A DNA stretch of 64,000 nucleotides. Source: a virus. The DNA lies in IMG/VR virus record IMGVR_UViG_3300048924_000191, positions 64,001-128,000 of that record, one strand, 5' to 3'. Position numbers and translations under genes: made by a program. Below are positions 47,848 through 55,986 of the stretch, one piece after another. Positions within the stretch are counted from its first letter, which is position 1. Every line of letters starts with the position of its first letter. The notes below the pieces were generated by a model. That model saw only the letters and a program-made list of their open reading frames with translations, had not been told where the DNA came from and ran no database searches.

Positions 47848-48599
47848 CACTGCACCCCGATCAGTTCTTGCCAACGCGCTGAGATCATGTTCCAGTAGTT
47901 GGCCTCAATGCCGTCACCATAAGCTCCGACGGCATAACCGTCGTTCACCTCAACGACTGCTGTCCGGCCATCGGCCAGAACGCCAAAGTCAATGACGTAA
48001 CCGGCTGGCGCTGCGTGCTTACCGGAGAGGCGTACGACTTCAGACACTACCCCAAGATCAGGCGCTATCTTTGGGTCGCCGTCGTAAAACGACAGTGCCG
48101 TATGGCGATTATGAGTGATGTAGCAGCGCCATTCAGACACGAACTCAACCACCTCGCTCATGTACACCGGACATTGACCTGAAGCGCCGTTGAAGCGAGG
48201 ATCGTAGCTGTTGTCGGCTACGAATCCAGTGAAGCGTTTGGCAGCTTCCGGTTTGATGAAGAAGCGATGACCTTTGTCGAGGAGTTCTTTCGCACCGTTC
48301 AGTCTGAACCCAGGTGTGATCTTGCGCCGGTAATAATTCGTCAAGCAAGCCGGATAAGAAGGTTCCTCGACGTTAGCCAGCTCCTTACCGTAACGCCGGA
48401 GTGCGTGTTTGATGAACGAGATACTACCCGCCACCAAGTCATACGGTCCCAACTCGACGAAACCACGTGCCACGAGCTTCTCAGTCAATTCCTCGACCTT
48501 GATGTTGTTGCGAACGGCGTAGTCTGCGAGCAGTTGTTCTTCGCGCCCGAGTTTGCCGTTACGGCGTTCCAGGACCAGTCTGACCGGTAGTCCCTGCAT
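47844..48599 (-). CDS. R2K-clade ATP-grasp protein
   Basis: 251 residues from Met-Gln-Gly-Leu-Pro, with AGGAGGTG at 8 bases. The C-terminal half follows the phage R2K ATP-grasp pattern. It reads Val-Val-Glu-Phe-Val-Ser-Glu-Trp-Arg, then a Tyr-Asp-Gly-Asp-Pro segment, Tyr-Val-Ile-Asp-Phe-Gly-Val, Val-Val-Glu-Val-Asn-Asp-Gly-Tyr, and Gly-Ala-Tyr-Gly. These are the conserved Arg and the metal-binding Glu/Asn of the fold. R2K members are thought to modify peptides or proteins. Overlaps the DHFR gene's 3' end by 41 bases. Confidence 0.8.
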   Translation of the reverse strand: MQGLPVRLVLERRNGKLGREEQLLADYAVRNNIKVEELTEKLVARGFVELGPYDLVAGSISFIKHALRRYGKELANVEEPSYPACLTNYYRRKITPGFRLNGAKELLDKGHRFFIKPEAAKRFTGFVADNSYDPRFNGASGQCPVYMSEVVEFVSEWRCYITHNRHTALSFYDGDPKIAPDLGVVSEVVRLSGKHAAPAGYVIDFGVLADGRTAVVEVNDGYAVGAYGDGIEANYWNMISARWQELIGVQW

Positions 48600-49236
48600 T
48601 GTCGGCACCTCCTGTAATTGGCTTAGATGGGGTTTTGAAGATGTCGTTAAACACCTCACTGAAGACGCCGGAGAATATCGGCGGTGTGTACTTCCGTACG
48701 AACTCCAGATAGGTGTGTGAAGGTTTGCCCAGCTGCGTACCTTCGTCTTCGATGAAGACGGTTACGGACGTGGATTTGCGCCACTCTTCATTCGGGAAGC
48801 CGAAGTCCTTAATGAAGACGTCGCATTCGTAGGGTTCGTGCACCAGAGTGACTGCCACACGCTCGACGATTTTCATTGCGTTCTCGAACACCCAAGCGCC
48901 GCCGATGAACCACACCCACTCAGTGGCGAAGGACTTGGCAAGCGTCAGAGCTGTCTTCAGATCGAAAACGTAGTGCACTTCCGCATCAGGGTATTGTTCG
49001 CGCAGCCCTTCCCAGTATTCATAGTTGCTACCAGCGATGACGATGTTAACACGACCGTCCAGAGGCTTGCCAATCGACTCGAACGTGCGGCGACCCATGA
49101 TCACAACCTGACCCATGGTCAAGGTGCGGAAGTTCTTCAGATCGCCTTTGAGTGAGTTCCACGGCAGTTTATTGCCGAGACCGATACCACCTGCTGGAGT
49201 GGCGGCTACGATCATACCCAGTTTTGGTTCAGCCAT
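48559..49236 (-). CDS. folA: Dihydrofolate reductase
   Basis: 225 residues against about 160 in bacterial DHFR. Conserved elements: Gly-Ile-Gly-Leu-Gly-Asn-Lys-Leu-Pro-Trp near the N-terminus, Val-Ile-Met-Gly-Arg-Arg-Thr-Phe-Glu-Ser, and Phe-Ile-Gly-Gly-Ala near residue 115. It reduces dihydrofolate with NADPH, regenerating the folate used by thymidylate synthase (encoded at 51686). The extra C-terminal 50 residues are Gly/Thr-rich and likely disordered. The ATG overlaps the preceding stop (TGATG); GTG at 49239 is an alternative. Confidence 0.9.
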   Translation of the reverse strand: MAEPKLGMIVAATPAGGIGLGNKLPWNSLKGDLKNFRTLTMGQVVIMGRRTFESIGKPLDGRVNIVIAGSNYEYWEGLREQYPDAEVHYVFDLKTALTLAKSFATEWVWFIGGAWVFENAMKIVERVAVTLVHEPYECDVFIKDFGFPNEEWRKSTSVTVFIEDEGTQLGKPSHTYLEFVRKYTPPIFSGVFSEVFNDIFKTPSKPITGGADNAGTTGQTGPGTP

Positions 49237-49535
49237 CACTCAAGCTCCCGCAGAATGTAACGTTGACCAGATTTGAGCAACGGCAGCTCAATAGCAACTT
49301 CATTGAGTTTAACTTTGCCGGTCAAAGGCAGACCACCGATACTACCTTTCTCGAGATCCGACAACTCATGAACAGAGACGACGGTGGTCGGCTTTGTCGG
49401 GTGTTTGGTCGCTTCGACGCACCCTGGGAGAGCTTTCAGTCCAGCACAAACGCCGTCTGAGTCACGCCATTCGCTGGGGTCGTAGGTGGATTCCATCTCG
49501 ATGTAGATGCCGTAGAACTTCGAATTATCGCTCAT
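49236..49535 (-). CDS. Hypothetical protein
   Basis: 99 residues, no motif recognised. Coupled by overlaps to DHFR and to the gene at 49532. Confidence 0.8.
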   Translation of the reverse strand: MSDNSKFYGIYIEMESTYDPSEWRDSDGVCAGLKALPGCVEATKHPTKPTTVVSVHELSDLEKGSIGGLPLTGKVKLNEVAIELPLLKSGQRYILRELE

Positions 49536-50089
49536 GCTCTTCTCCTAGACTGTAGTGGTATTACATTTGCTGGTCTGACAATCTCGATTTCTTCTGGGAG
49601 ATACGCCCAGTAGCGGTTCCACTCGATTACCAGAATGAAATCAATCATCTTCGATCCGGTATTCAGTCCAGATCCGAAATTGAAGGCCGCGTTGACGCCG
49701 CGGACTTCCCGTGAAAGGTTTTTGATTTCCTTTAGTGCCGGACAGTCTGGGAATCGAACGAAGTAGAAGTCGTCCGACGATAGTCGTTTACGTGCAGCAA
49801 AGGACGTCAGGAGATAACGGCTGTTCTCCTCTCCCTCTCGGATACGGGTTACTTCCAGCACGTCGTGGAAGTCGTGGAACGACACCGCATAGTCAGAATG
49901 ACGAAGGTACAGGTGTTTGTCGGAGTATCCAACGATCAGTCCTGTAAACTCCTCGCCATTGTCTCGGATGACTTTGGCTTTGTGTGTCGCTGCGTTGTCT
50001 TTGACGATCTGCTCGTAGATCGCTTTGAATTCGCGGTATTGCTGACGACGAAACAAACGATTGACCATACGTCTAAAAAAGGTTTTCAT
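49532..50089 (-). CDS. Hypothetical protein, paralogue of upstream gene
   Basis: 185 residues. Basic N-terminal helix, then a strand-rich part with Val-Gly-Tyr-Ser-Asp-Lys-His-Leu-Tyr-Leu-Arg-His that matches Val-Gly-Tyr-Asp-Ser-Asp-Ser-Leu-Tyr-Val-Arg in the gene at 50086. The two overlap by 4 bases and probably arose by duplication. Confidence 0.8.
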   Translation of the reverse strand: MKTFFRRMVNRLFRRQQYREFKAIYEQIVKDNAATHKAKVIRDNGEEFTGLIVGYSDKHLYLRHSDYAVSFHDFHDVLEVTRIREGEENSRYLLTSFAARKRLSSDDFYFVRFPDCPALKEIKNLSREVRGVNAAFNFGSGLNTGSKMIDFILVIEWNRYWAYLPEEIEIVRPANVIPLQSRRRA

Positions 50090-50604
50090 ACTTCCTCCAG
50101 CTCCCTGCCGAACCAGGCGGTGAATTGATTTCTTGTCGAGGCATCCACAAACATCGTAAGCAGTCTGGGAATTTCCTCGCTGCGCCTGAACTTGAACAGT
50201 CGATTGGCCTCACGGCTAGCGGCGCTGTTGTGGATGATGAACGGCGCCAGATTCGTTGGGTTTTCACGTGGTGCAACTCTGTAGGTCGCGTGGTGCGAAA
50301 ACCCATAGACACTCAGTTTATCTAACGCCCTTACGTAAATTGTCTTTTGATGTTCTTTGGTCAACGTCACGAACGACAGTTCGGACTTTGGGAACTTCTG
50401 GATGGAGCGATCGTCACGACGGACATAGAGGCTATCAGAATCGTATCCCACCAATACCGCAGCGAGTCTACCTTCCCCTTTCGACGCGATGCATGCAGTG
50501 TACTCAGGGACATCTTCTTTGATGTAGGACTCCAACCACGCATCTAGTCTTCGGAACTTTCTCTTGGCGCGCCATCGCCTGAACTTACCCAGTAAGGTGA
50601 GCAT
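50086..50604 (-). CDS. Hypothetical protein, paralogue of downstream gene
   Basis: 172 residues with an Arg-rich start (Arg-Arg-Trp-Arg-Ala-Lys-Arg-Lys) and the same Val-Gly-Tyr ... Leu-Tyr-x-Arg core as its neighbour. First gene after the terminator at 50635. Confidence 0.8.
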   Translation of the reverse strand: MLTLLGKFRRWRAKRKFRRLDAWLESYIKEDVPEYTACIASKGEGRLAAVLVGYDSDSLYVRRDDRSIQKFPKSELSFVTLTKEHQKTIYVRALDKLSVYGFSHHATYRVAPRENPTNLAPFIIHNSAASREANRLFKFRRSEEIPRLLTMFVDASTRNQFTAWFGRELEEV

Positions 50605-50612
50605 AGACTTCC

Positions 50613-50632
50613 CCTGTAATTTAGGTTATTAC
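50613..50632 (-). promoter_or_regulatory. Possible promoter motif CTAAATTACAGG
   Basis: The minus strand reads GTAATAACCTAAATTACAGG between terminator and start codon; weaker match to the TACATTAC motif. Confidence 0.35.
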
Positions 50633-50634
50633 GA

Positions 50635-50666
50635 CATACAGCGCGGGGATGTCCCCGCGCTGTATG
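50635..50666 (-). terminator. Hairpin terminator with CATACAG foot
   Basis: Perfect 14-bp stem (CATACAGCGCGGGG and its complement) with loop ATGT directly after the gene at 50667. Confidence 0.85.
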
Positions 50667-50894
50667 CTACTTCATGTGCGGTTGTTCGAAGAACGTCTTC
50701 ACGGCATGGTCTACGCCTTGCTGTTCGTAAGACTTGCCTTCTTTCGGCGGACGACCTTCCAATTTACGCCATTCTTTATCCAGATGATCGAGATGTTTGT
50801 TCAACTCGATGAACTCTTTCTTCCGATAAAGTTCCAGACCGTGAGAACCTGGCACCAGCCAAATGTCGCCGTACTTCACTGCGTCTCGGTACAT
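50667..50894 (-). CDS. Hypothetical protein
   Basis: 75 residues, highly charged helical second half. An internal Tyr-Arg-Lys-Lys-Glu is not N-terminal, so I do not group it with the RKK array. No motif recognised. Confidence 0.75.
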   Translation of the reverse strand: MYRDAVKYGDIWLVPGSHGLELYRKKEFIELNKHLDHLDKEWRKLEGRPPKEGKSYEQQGVDHAVKTFFEQPHMK

Positions 50895-50897
50895 GGG

Positions 50898-51329
50898 TTA
50901 CCCCTTGACGGTTATGAGGATATCCTCGTCCTTGTATTCATCAGCGTTCCACTTCTCGAGGAATTCGTGCAAGTCTGCCATGGTCTTCGGACGACTGACC
51001 AAGAAATACGCAGGAAGTTTTTTGGTCTGACTGAGAATGCTGATGGCGTACCCAACTGCGTTCAGATCGACATCCGTCCAAGAAGCGATCTTCTTACCGA
51101 GATTCTCGATTGCTTCGATGACAGTACTGCCGGAAGCAACAGGGAACCAGCTGTCGTCAGTCCACAGACCGTACAACTCCCATCGACTTTCACCGTTCAT
51201 GTCGTTCACGCTGTCGAGGATAGAATCGTCATCGATACCTTCAACACAGACGACATACCCGCAGCCGTAACGATGTTCTACGATACTGAGTTGCTTACCG
51301 TAGAGTTGTAGAAGTTCTTCGACTTTCAT
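50898..51329 (-). CDS. Hypothetical protein
   Basis: 143 residues from Met-Lys-Val-Glu-Glu, with GGAG upstream; the longer reading runs through the upstream gene. Acidic alpha/beta protein; no motif recognised. Confidence 0.8.
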   Translation of the reverse strand: MKVEELLQLYGKQLSIVEHRYGCGYVVCVEGIDDDSILDSVNDMNGESRWELYGLWTDDSWFPVASGSTVIEAIENLGKKIASWTDVDLNAVGYAISILSQTKKLPAYFLVSRPKTMADLHEFLEKWNADEYKDEDILITVKG

Positions 51330-51333
51330 GCCG

Positions 51334-51615
51334 TCACTCCTTCCAGCGAGTTTGGCGCTCCAGTAGAGCTTTGGTACCTTCTGCCATGTTCTTACGAATA
51401 CGACCAAGCGCTTCGGAAGTAGGTTTGGCTTGGAGCGCTTTGATCATCTCGTCAGACATCGGTCTGTCGCGCATGATGTATTTCTCGCCGACCTTGATGT
51501 CGTCACCGAGCATGAGTTTCATACCTTCGATGTTCTTCTTGGTGATGGTGAAGTACTTCTGCGAAGCGAAGTGATCGCGCAGATTACGGAACTTGCCTTT
51601 GCTAATACGTGCCAT
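51334..51615 (-). CDS. Small basic protein
   Basis: 93 residues from Met-Ala-Arg-Ile-Ser, with AGGAG at 5 bases; the longer reading is mostly antisense to thymidylate synthase. Lys/Arg-rich helices; possible nucleic-acid binder. No motif recognised. Confidence 0.75.
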   Translation of the reverse strand: MARISKGKFRNLRDHFASQKYFTITKKNIEGMKLMLGDDIKVGEKYIMRDRPMSDEMIKALQAKPTSEALGRIRKNMAEGTKALLERQTRWKE

Positions 51616-51638
51616 TTTTACTCCTAATCGTTGGTATC

Positions 51639-51661
51639 GAGGTTCGGCCATTCCGAACCTC
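51639..51661 (-). terminator. Hairpin terminator
   Basis: Perfect 9-bp stem (GAGGTTCGG / CCGAACCTC) with loop CCATT after the thymidylate synthase stop codon; no T-run. Confidence 0.55.
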
Positions 51662-51685
51662 TTCCGAATCAACTGTATCTTTGGG

Positions 51686-53296
51686 TCAAACGGCGATAGG
51701 GATGTGAATGTCCTTACCTGGGATGTAGCCATAGACCTCGACGCCGTCAGCGGTGATATCGTCGATGTTGGTGAATTGCTGCTTGAAGCGAATGCGTGGA
51801 TCACACTCGACGTCAGAACCGCAGTCCAACATCTCTTCCATCGCCTCCACCTGGTTGGCGTAGACGTGAGCATCCACACCTAGGGTCACCAGCTCGTCGG
51901 CTTCCATGTTTACGACATGGGCAATCGAGTGTAGCAGGTAGGCGTACTGGATGACGTTGAAAACTGCGCCAGCAGGGACGTCATTACTGCGCAGCAACAC
52001 GAAGCCGGAGATCGCCCGAGTCGGCAGGTTGTTGGCCTTGATGTACTCGAGGATCTTTTCCTTGGCTGTTTCTTTGTCGGAGAAGAGATCTTCGTTCAGA
52101 CGACCTTCCGCGTCTCGGTGCGTGTTGAGATACGCTTGGAACAGACCGCGGTTCTCGAGCATACCTTCGAGCTCCGAGAAGTCCATTTCCCACGACACCA
52201 CCTGGAAGTACAGATGGCAGGGCGGGAGAGCTGCTTGCCAGATACGTCCTGGGTTCCAGGCGATCATGAGCATGCGGCGATCGTCAGGGTTGGTTTTGAG
52301 CGCATTGACGATGTTCTGCAGTTGGTCGATCTCGCGGTGCATGACCATACGGCCGCTGTCCCAACCGATACCTTCCTGGAGCACACCAAGGTTTTCGTAA
52401 CCTTGATCGCGGTAAGCTTGCACCAGAGCCAGATCACTGCCATTCACCAGTTGTGTGTCTTGCCACTTCCGCCACTGGACACCGTAGCTACCTTCACCGA
52501 TGGAAGCATCGAGCAATCGGTACTTCGGCACTTCAAGCTGATCGAGGATGTGAACCACCGTCGATACCTTCTCAGGATCGATGAAGTGTTCTTCGAAGTC
52601 TTGCGCCTCCGGGTTCCAGACCGTGACCTTGACCGGGTTCTCCTCCGCAAACATCGCGGCAGCTTCGATGATGCGCGGATAGATGATGTTCCATTTCACG
52701 CCGTTGTTCTTCGATACGCGGGAGAGTCGCTTCTTGAGCGAGACTTCCTCACCACCACCGACCTTGACTTCGGTAGGTACGCCGAATTTGTCCAGGGCGG
52801 TGTGGAGCATTTCGATACCGGTTTGGGTAACGTTGTTCCACTCGAACTGTTCGCCACCCAGCGTGAAGACGAAGTGAGTCGAACCGATCATCGACTTCGA
52901 ACTCTCGTACATGTCGATAAGTGCACGGATGTTGCGGACCTGCTCAGGATCGGTCAGGTAACCAACGCGGTCTTCGAGACGCACTTTCTCGAAGCGTGGG
53001 ACGTCGTACACCGCAGTGCCTGGAATGAACCAGCTGTCCCAGATACCGATCTTGCGATCGCACAGTGGTTTGATCGACGGATTGCCGGTCTTGAACATGT
53101 CCATCTCAACGAGACTGTTCATGTAGCGAACCAGGCGGGTGGACAGGATCGGCATACGCAGGCCGCCGAGAGAGAAGCGCATCATTTGCGCAAACAGCAT
53201 GTGGGTGCCGTGACCGGTACGCGACGACTTCCAGTGGCCGTAGTTCATGACCGCTGCGGTCAGTTGATGCAGTTGCGAATCAGCAGGGTTCAGCAT
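51686..53296 (-). CDS. thyA: Thymidylate synthase (ThyA type) with large insertion
   Basis: 536 residues against about 265-300 usually. Family elements: Arg-Thr-Gly-His-Gly-Thr near residue 26, Trp-Asp-Ser-Trp (86-89), Tyr-Gly-Val-Gln-Trp-Arg (271-276), catalytic Cys360 in Pro-Pro-Cys-His, Arg-Ser-Asn-Asp with Phe-Asn-Val-Ile, and Asp-Ala-His-Val-Tyr near the C-terminus. It methylates dUMP to dTMP with methylene-tetrahydrofolate. Between Trp-89 and Tyr-271 about 180 residues are inserted where most enzymes have a short loop; the insert is unrecognised. It acts with the Dcd, DHFR and Tmk encoded nearby. Confidence 0.92.
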   Translation of the reverse strand: MLNPADSQLHQLTAAVMNYGHWKSSRTGHGTHMLFAQMMRFSLGGLRMPILSTRLVRYMNSLVEMDMFKTGNPSIKPLCDRKIGIWDSWFIPGTAVYDVPRFEKVRLEDRVGYLTDPEQVRNIRALIDMYESSKSMIGSTHFVFTLGGEQFEWNNVTQTGIEMLHTALDKFGVPTEVKVGGGEEVSLKKRLSRVSKNNGVKWNIIYPRIIEAAAMFAEENPVKVTVWNPEAQDFEEHFIDPEKVSTVVHILDQLEVPKYRLLDASIGEGSYGVQWRKWQDTQLVNGSDLALVQAYRDQGYENLGVLQEGIGWDSGRMVMHREIDQLQNIVNALKTNPDDRRMLMIAWNPGRIWQAALPPCHLYFQVVSWEMDFSELEGMLENRGLFQAYLNTHRDAEGRLNEDLFSDKETAKEKILEYIKANNLPTRAISGFVLLRSNDVPAGAVFNVIQYAYLLHSIAHVVNMEADELVTLGVDAHVYANQVEAMEEMLDCGSDVECDPRIRFKQQFTNIDDITADGVEVYGYIPGKDIHIPIAV

Positions 53297-53360
53297 GGTG
53301 GAGACTCTCCTTTAAGGGTATCCTATTTTACGAAGTCGTAACAAAATAAAGACAGCGTGG

Positions 53361-53380
53361 GCGGGGACTCCGGTCCCCGC
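53361..53380 (-). terminator. Hairpin terminator
   Basis: Perfect 8-bp stem (GCGGGGAC / GTCCCCGC) with loop TCCG after the small gene at 53386, T-rich tail nearby. Confidence 0.6.
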
Positions 53381-53385
53381 TTCGC

Positions 53386-53562
53386 TCAGTAGCCGTTGTC
53401 TTCTTCGTCGGCTGCAGTTGGCCAGCGATAGCTGGGCATGGTGCGCAGATCAACACCGCCGTTACGCTCGGCAGCTTCATCCATAAGCTGCTGCGCTGCT
53501 GCGTCGACAGGATCGATGGCCTTCTCTTCTTCGTCGAAGAAAGGTTCGTTGTTACGGTTCAT
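53386..53562 (-). CDS. Small acidic protein, 58 aa
   Basis: Read directly from sequence. Met-Asn-Arg-Asn-Asn-Glu start behind AAGGAAG. Acidic and Ala-rich, probably helical, ending in Asp-Glu-Glu-Asp-Asn-Gly-Tyr. Sits between a promoter-like motif and a terminator as a one-gene unit. Confidence 0.65.
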   Translation of the reverse strand: MNRNNEPFFDEEEKAIDPVDAAAQQLMDEAAERNGGVDLRTMPSYRWPTAADEEDNGY

Positions 53563-53609
53563 GGTGTACTTCCTTTATGTTGCGAGATAGGTGGATTACA
53601 TTTCACTCT

Positions 53610-53624
53610 CGTAATGTGTGAGTG
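53610..53624 (-). promoter_or_regulatory. Promoter-like motif CACTCACACATTACG
   Basis: The minus strand reads CACTCACACATTACG, close to the copy at 46110. Upstream of the 58-residue gene. Confidence 0.45.
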
Positions 53625-53633
53625 AAAACCGTT

Positions 53634-54056
53634 TTACTTTGCGACCGAGTTGAAGAACCCGATGAGTTCCATGACCTCGAGGACGGTCAGTTCTTTGTAG
53701 ACCTCCAACACTGCAGCCGCTTCTTTGATCTTGCCCTCGCGGATGAGCTCCCTCCACGGATAAGTCTTACCATCGATCGATTCACGATCGCGGATGTACT
53801 GGACGTTGGCAAGTACCTCCATCATGCTACCGACGGAGTGAGCACGGATGCGCAGGTGGCGACCGACAGATCCCACGTTGTACGGCACACGCATCATGTC
53901 AGGTCGTGGGCCCTGACGGTTAAACAGATCGGTGAAACGAGTATCTGCATTGTTGGCGGCATCTATCGTCAACTTGGCCATTTCCTCCAAGGCATCGACA
54001 ATAGTGTTGGTAAGCTCGGTCATGCGGCCGGCAGCTTGGGTGGTGAAGTCTTGCAT
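53634..54056 (-). CDS. Hypothetical protein
   Basis: 140 residues, helical ends with a central basic loop. No motif recognised. Last gene of the Nudix/Tmk unit or its own unit: a hairpin lies upstream. Confidence 0.8.
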   Translation of the reverse strand: MQDFTTQAAGRMTELTNTIVDALEEMAKLTIDAANNADTRFTDLFNRQGPRPDMMRVPYNVGSVGRHLRIRAHSVGSMMEVLANVQYIRDRESIDGKTYPWRELIREGKIKEAAAVLEVYKELTVLEVMELIGFFNSVAK

Positions 54057-54087
54057 GTTGTTTTACTCCCGTGTGCGGCATAAAGAA

Positions 54088-54113
54088 CCAGGAGTAGCCG
54101 AAGCTACCCCTGG
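54088..54113 (-). terminator. Hairpin terminator
   Basis: 11-pair stem with one A/C mismatch (CCAGGaGTAGC / GCTACcCCTGG) and loop CGAA, after the Nudix-like gene. Confidence 0.65.
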
Positions 54114-54120
54114 CGGAAAA

Positions 54121-54885
54121 TCAACCGTTATCAGCGCCATGGGCGATGAAGCGCTTACGGCGCTCACCGGCAACAGCGTGTTTGACCAACAGACGAGACC
54201 AGTTCTCGTACTGTCCTTCGTGGAACTTGGTATCGCGGACAATGTCGCCGATGTGTTCCCAATGCGGTTCGCGTACTTCGGTCGGCGAGTTCGGTACGAA
54301 GATCGCTTTGTCCGACACGGTGACTTCGAACAACACCGCGACGTGAGTCAGACCGACGTCGTCGCTTGGGTCATAGATGAAGCCCACCGACTTGAGATCC
54401 CCCACCGCTGTCTCGGTAATGTCGATGCTGTTACGACCTGTCCCGTCTTGGCTTGGTTCGCCAGGCATTTCGATACGGATCTCCTGAATGAACTCACTCC
54501 AGGCAGCGTTCCAGAGAGACTGCTCCAGAGTCAGCACATGGTTGTCGTACTGAAACGCTTTACTGTCTGGGTGTCCGCCCAGACCGATCGAGAACTGGCC
54601 GTCCAGGCGGGCTTCGCCGTCATCCCGAGCGGGACGTTGGTAGACCATCACTCGATCACCCGATCGGTTGGTAATCTTGATGTACGGGATGAAGTGAAGT
54701 TCAGTAGTTGACTTCTCCAACATGAACCGGGGTTTGATGGAGTAGTGACCGGAACAGATCACTTCATGCAACGCGGCGTAGACGTCTTGGATCGAAACGT
54801 CGCCGACGACTTTGAGTTGTTTGAGCATCGGGATAACCTCTACGCCGATGCAGGCTTCGGATTTCTTAGGGATAGTGCTAGCCAC
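54121..54885 (-). CDS. Nudix-like protein
   Basis: 254 residues. The order fits a Nudix fold of the type that hydrolyses nucleotide derivatives. A strand with Val-Met-Val-Tyr-Gln-Arg leads to Arg-Leu-Asp-Gly-Gln-Phe-Ser-Ile-Gly-Leu-Gly-Gly-His, then a helix Leu-Trp-Asn-Ala-Ala-Trp-Ser-Glu-Phe-Ile-Gln-Glu in the place of the Nudix box. The canonical Arg-Glu-x-x-Glu-Glu is altered (Trp-Ser-Glu-Phe-Ile-Gln-Glu), so activity is uncertain. Confidence 0.7.
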   Translation of the reverse strand: MASTIPKKSEACIGVEVIPMLKQLKVVGDVSIQDVYAALHEVICSGHYSIKPRFMLEKSTTELHFIPYIKITNRSGDRVMVYQRPARDDGEARLDGQFSIGLGGHPDSKAFQYDNHVLTLEQSLWNAAWSEFIQEIRIEMPGEPSQDGTGRNSIDITETAVGDLKSVGFIYDPSDDVGLTHVAVLFEVTVSDKAIFVPNSPTEVREPHWEHIGDIVRDTKFHEGQYENWSRLLVKHAVAGERRKRFIAHGADNG

Positions 54886-54901
54886 GGTACTTTCCTTTTT
54901 G

Positions 54902-55939
54902 TCAGATGCGAAAATCGCGTTCGGCTGAGATGGCGATTGGCTCGCCAGTATATGGAGTGCGTTCTACCCGCAGCTCTTTGATCCAGTCGCGTTGCTTGAT
55001 CGACAGGTTGTTGACCACACTCTCAACGATCTCGCCAAGGAGACGCGCTGGGAACTGATCGAACGAGGTCTTGCTCAGACCCACCATGTCTTCGGTCTCG
55101 TGATCGGAAGTGACGAACTCCACCCGCTCGTCTTGATATACGACGCCGATGCGGAACTGCTCATCGCCACTCACCACTTCGACCTCGACTCCCCGAACGT
55201 AGATGACCGAGTTGGTCTTCACTTCTGGAGTCGGTCGCTTCTTCATGCTGTTGATCGCGGTCATCAGGTGCGGCATCATCTGCGCGAAGACCTGCTCGCG
55301 ACTGACGTTGGCGTCGATCCGGACGAGCGCATCTTGTTCGCCAATACACAACAGGTTGCGGTTGTTGTACTGACCCCATGGACTTGCGATATCGCGATAA
55401 GCCCGGCAGATCGCTTGTTTGTACTCGGCAGGCTTATCGTCGTAGTAGTCCGCTGGCCGACCCGACTTCTCGCGTTCCAGACGCAGACGCTCTTCTGCGA
55501 CTTCATAGTCGACATCGAAAATGAACGTCAGGTCAATGTTGAAACAGTCTTTGCGAACCGCAGCGTCGATGTTGTGGAAGTCAAGCCAATCCACACCACC
55601 GACTACATGTTGATAAACGAACGACGAGTAGTGGTACCGATCGGACACCACCACCGCACCGCGAGTCAAGGCGGGGATGATGACTTCACGGATCAGTTGT
55701 GCTCGTGCGGCGTAGTTCAGCAACAGTTCGGTGATTGGGTGTTTGGTTTCACCTGTTTCGACCGGTTGTTTGTTGAGTTCGCGGATCTTCTCGGCGAACA
55801 TCGTACCACCTGGTTCACGGACTTCCACTACTTCCAGACCGTGGTCACGGAAGAGCTTTACCACATTACCGCGCTGTCCGGTTTTACCGGACATGTCCGG
55901 ACCATCGAGTACAACGAGCATACCTGGGTATTGTTTCAT
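54902..55939 (-). CDS. tmk: Thymidylate kinase with C-terminal extension
   Basis: 345 residues against about 210. Walker A with preceding Asp (Asp12-Gly-Pro-Asp-Met-Ser-Gly-Lys-Thr20), Arg-Glu-Pro-Gly-Gly-Thr (dTMP binding) and Asp-Arg-Tyr-His-Tyr-Ser-Ser. It phosphorylates dTMP to dTDP. From about residue 235 an unrecognised strand-rich domain of about 110 residues is attached. Completes the Dcd, ThyA, FolA, Tmk set. Confidence 0.92.
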   Translation of the reverse strand: MKQYPGMLVVLDGPDMSGKTGQRGNVVKLFRDHGLEVVEVREPGGTMFAEKIRELNKQPVETGETKHPITELLLNYAARAQLIREVIIPALTRGAVVVSDRYHYSSFVYQHVVGGVDWLDFHNIDAAVRKDCFNIDLTFIFDVDYEVAEERLRLEREKSGRPADYYDDKPAEYKQAICRAYRDIASPWGQYNNRNLLCIGEQDALVRIDANVSREQVFAQMMPHLMTAINSMKKRPTPEVKTNSVIYVRGVEVEVVSGDEQFRIGVVYQDERVEFVTSDHETEDMVGLSKTSFDQFPARLLGEIVESVVNNLSIKQRDWIKELRVERTPYTGEPIAISAERDFRI

Positions 55940-55986
55940 GAGGACATCTCCTGGTTATCCAGAAGATTCCTCATGTCGGTAAGTGT

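Noticed and set aside
50667-50894. Further member of the RKK family
   Set aside because: Its Arg-Lys-Lys is at residues 24-26 in a helical context, not in an N-terminal tip, and the body is not comparable.
51686-53296. Intein in thymidylate synthase
   Set aside because: The insert starts without Cys/Ser and lacks a terminal His-Asn; no homing endonuclease motif seen.
52118-53341. 407-codon plus-strand frame opposite thymidylate synthase
   Set aside because: Antisense to a gene with all catalytic residues; no ribosome site or motif.
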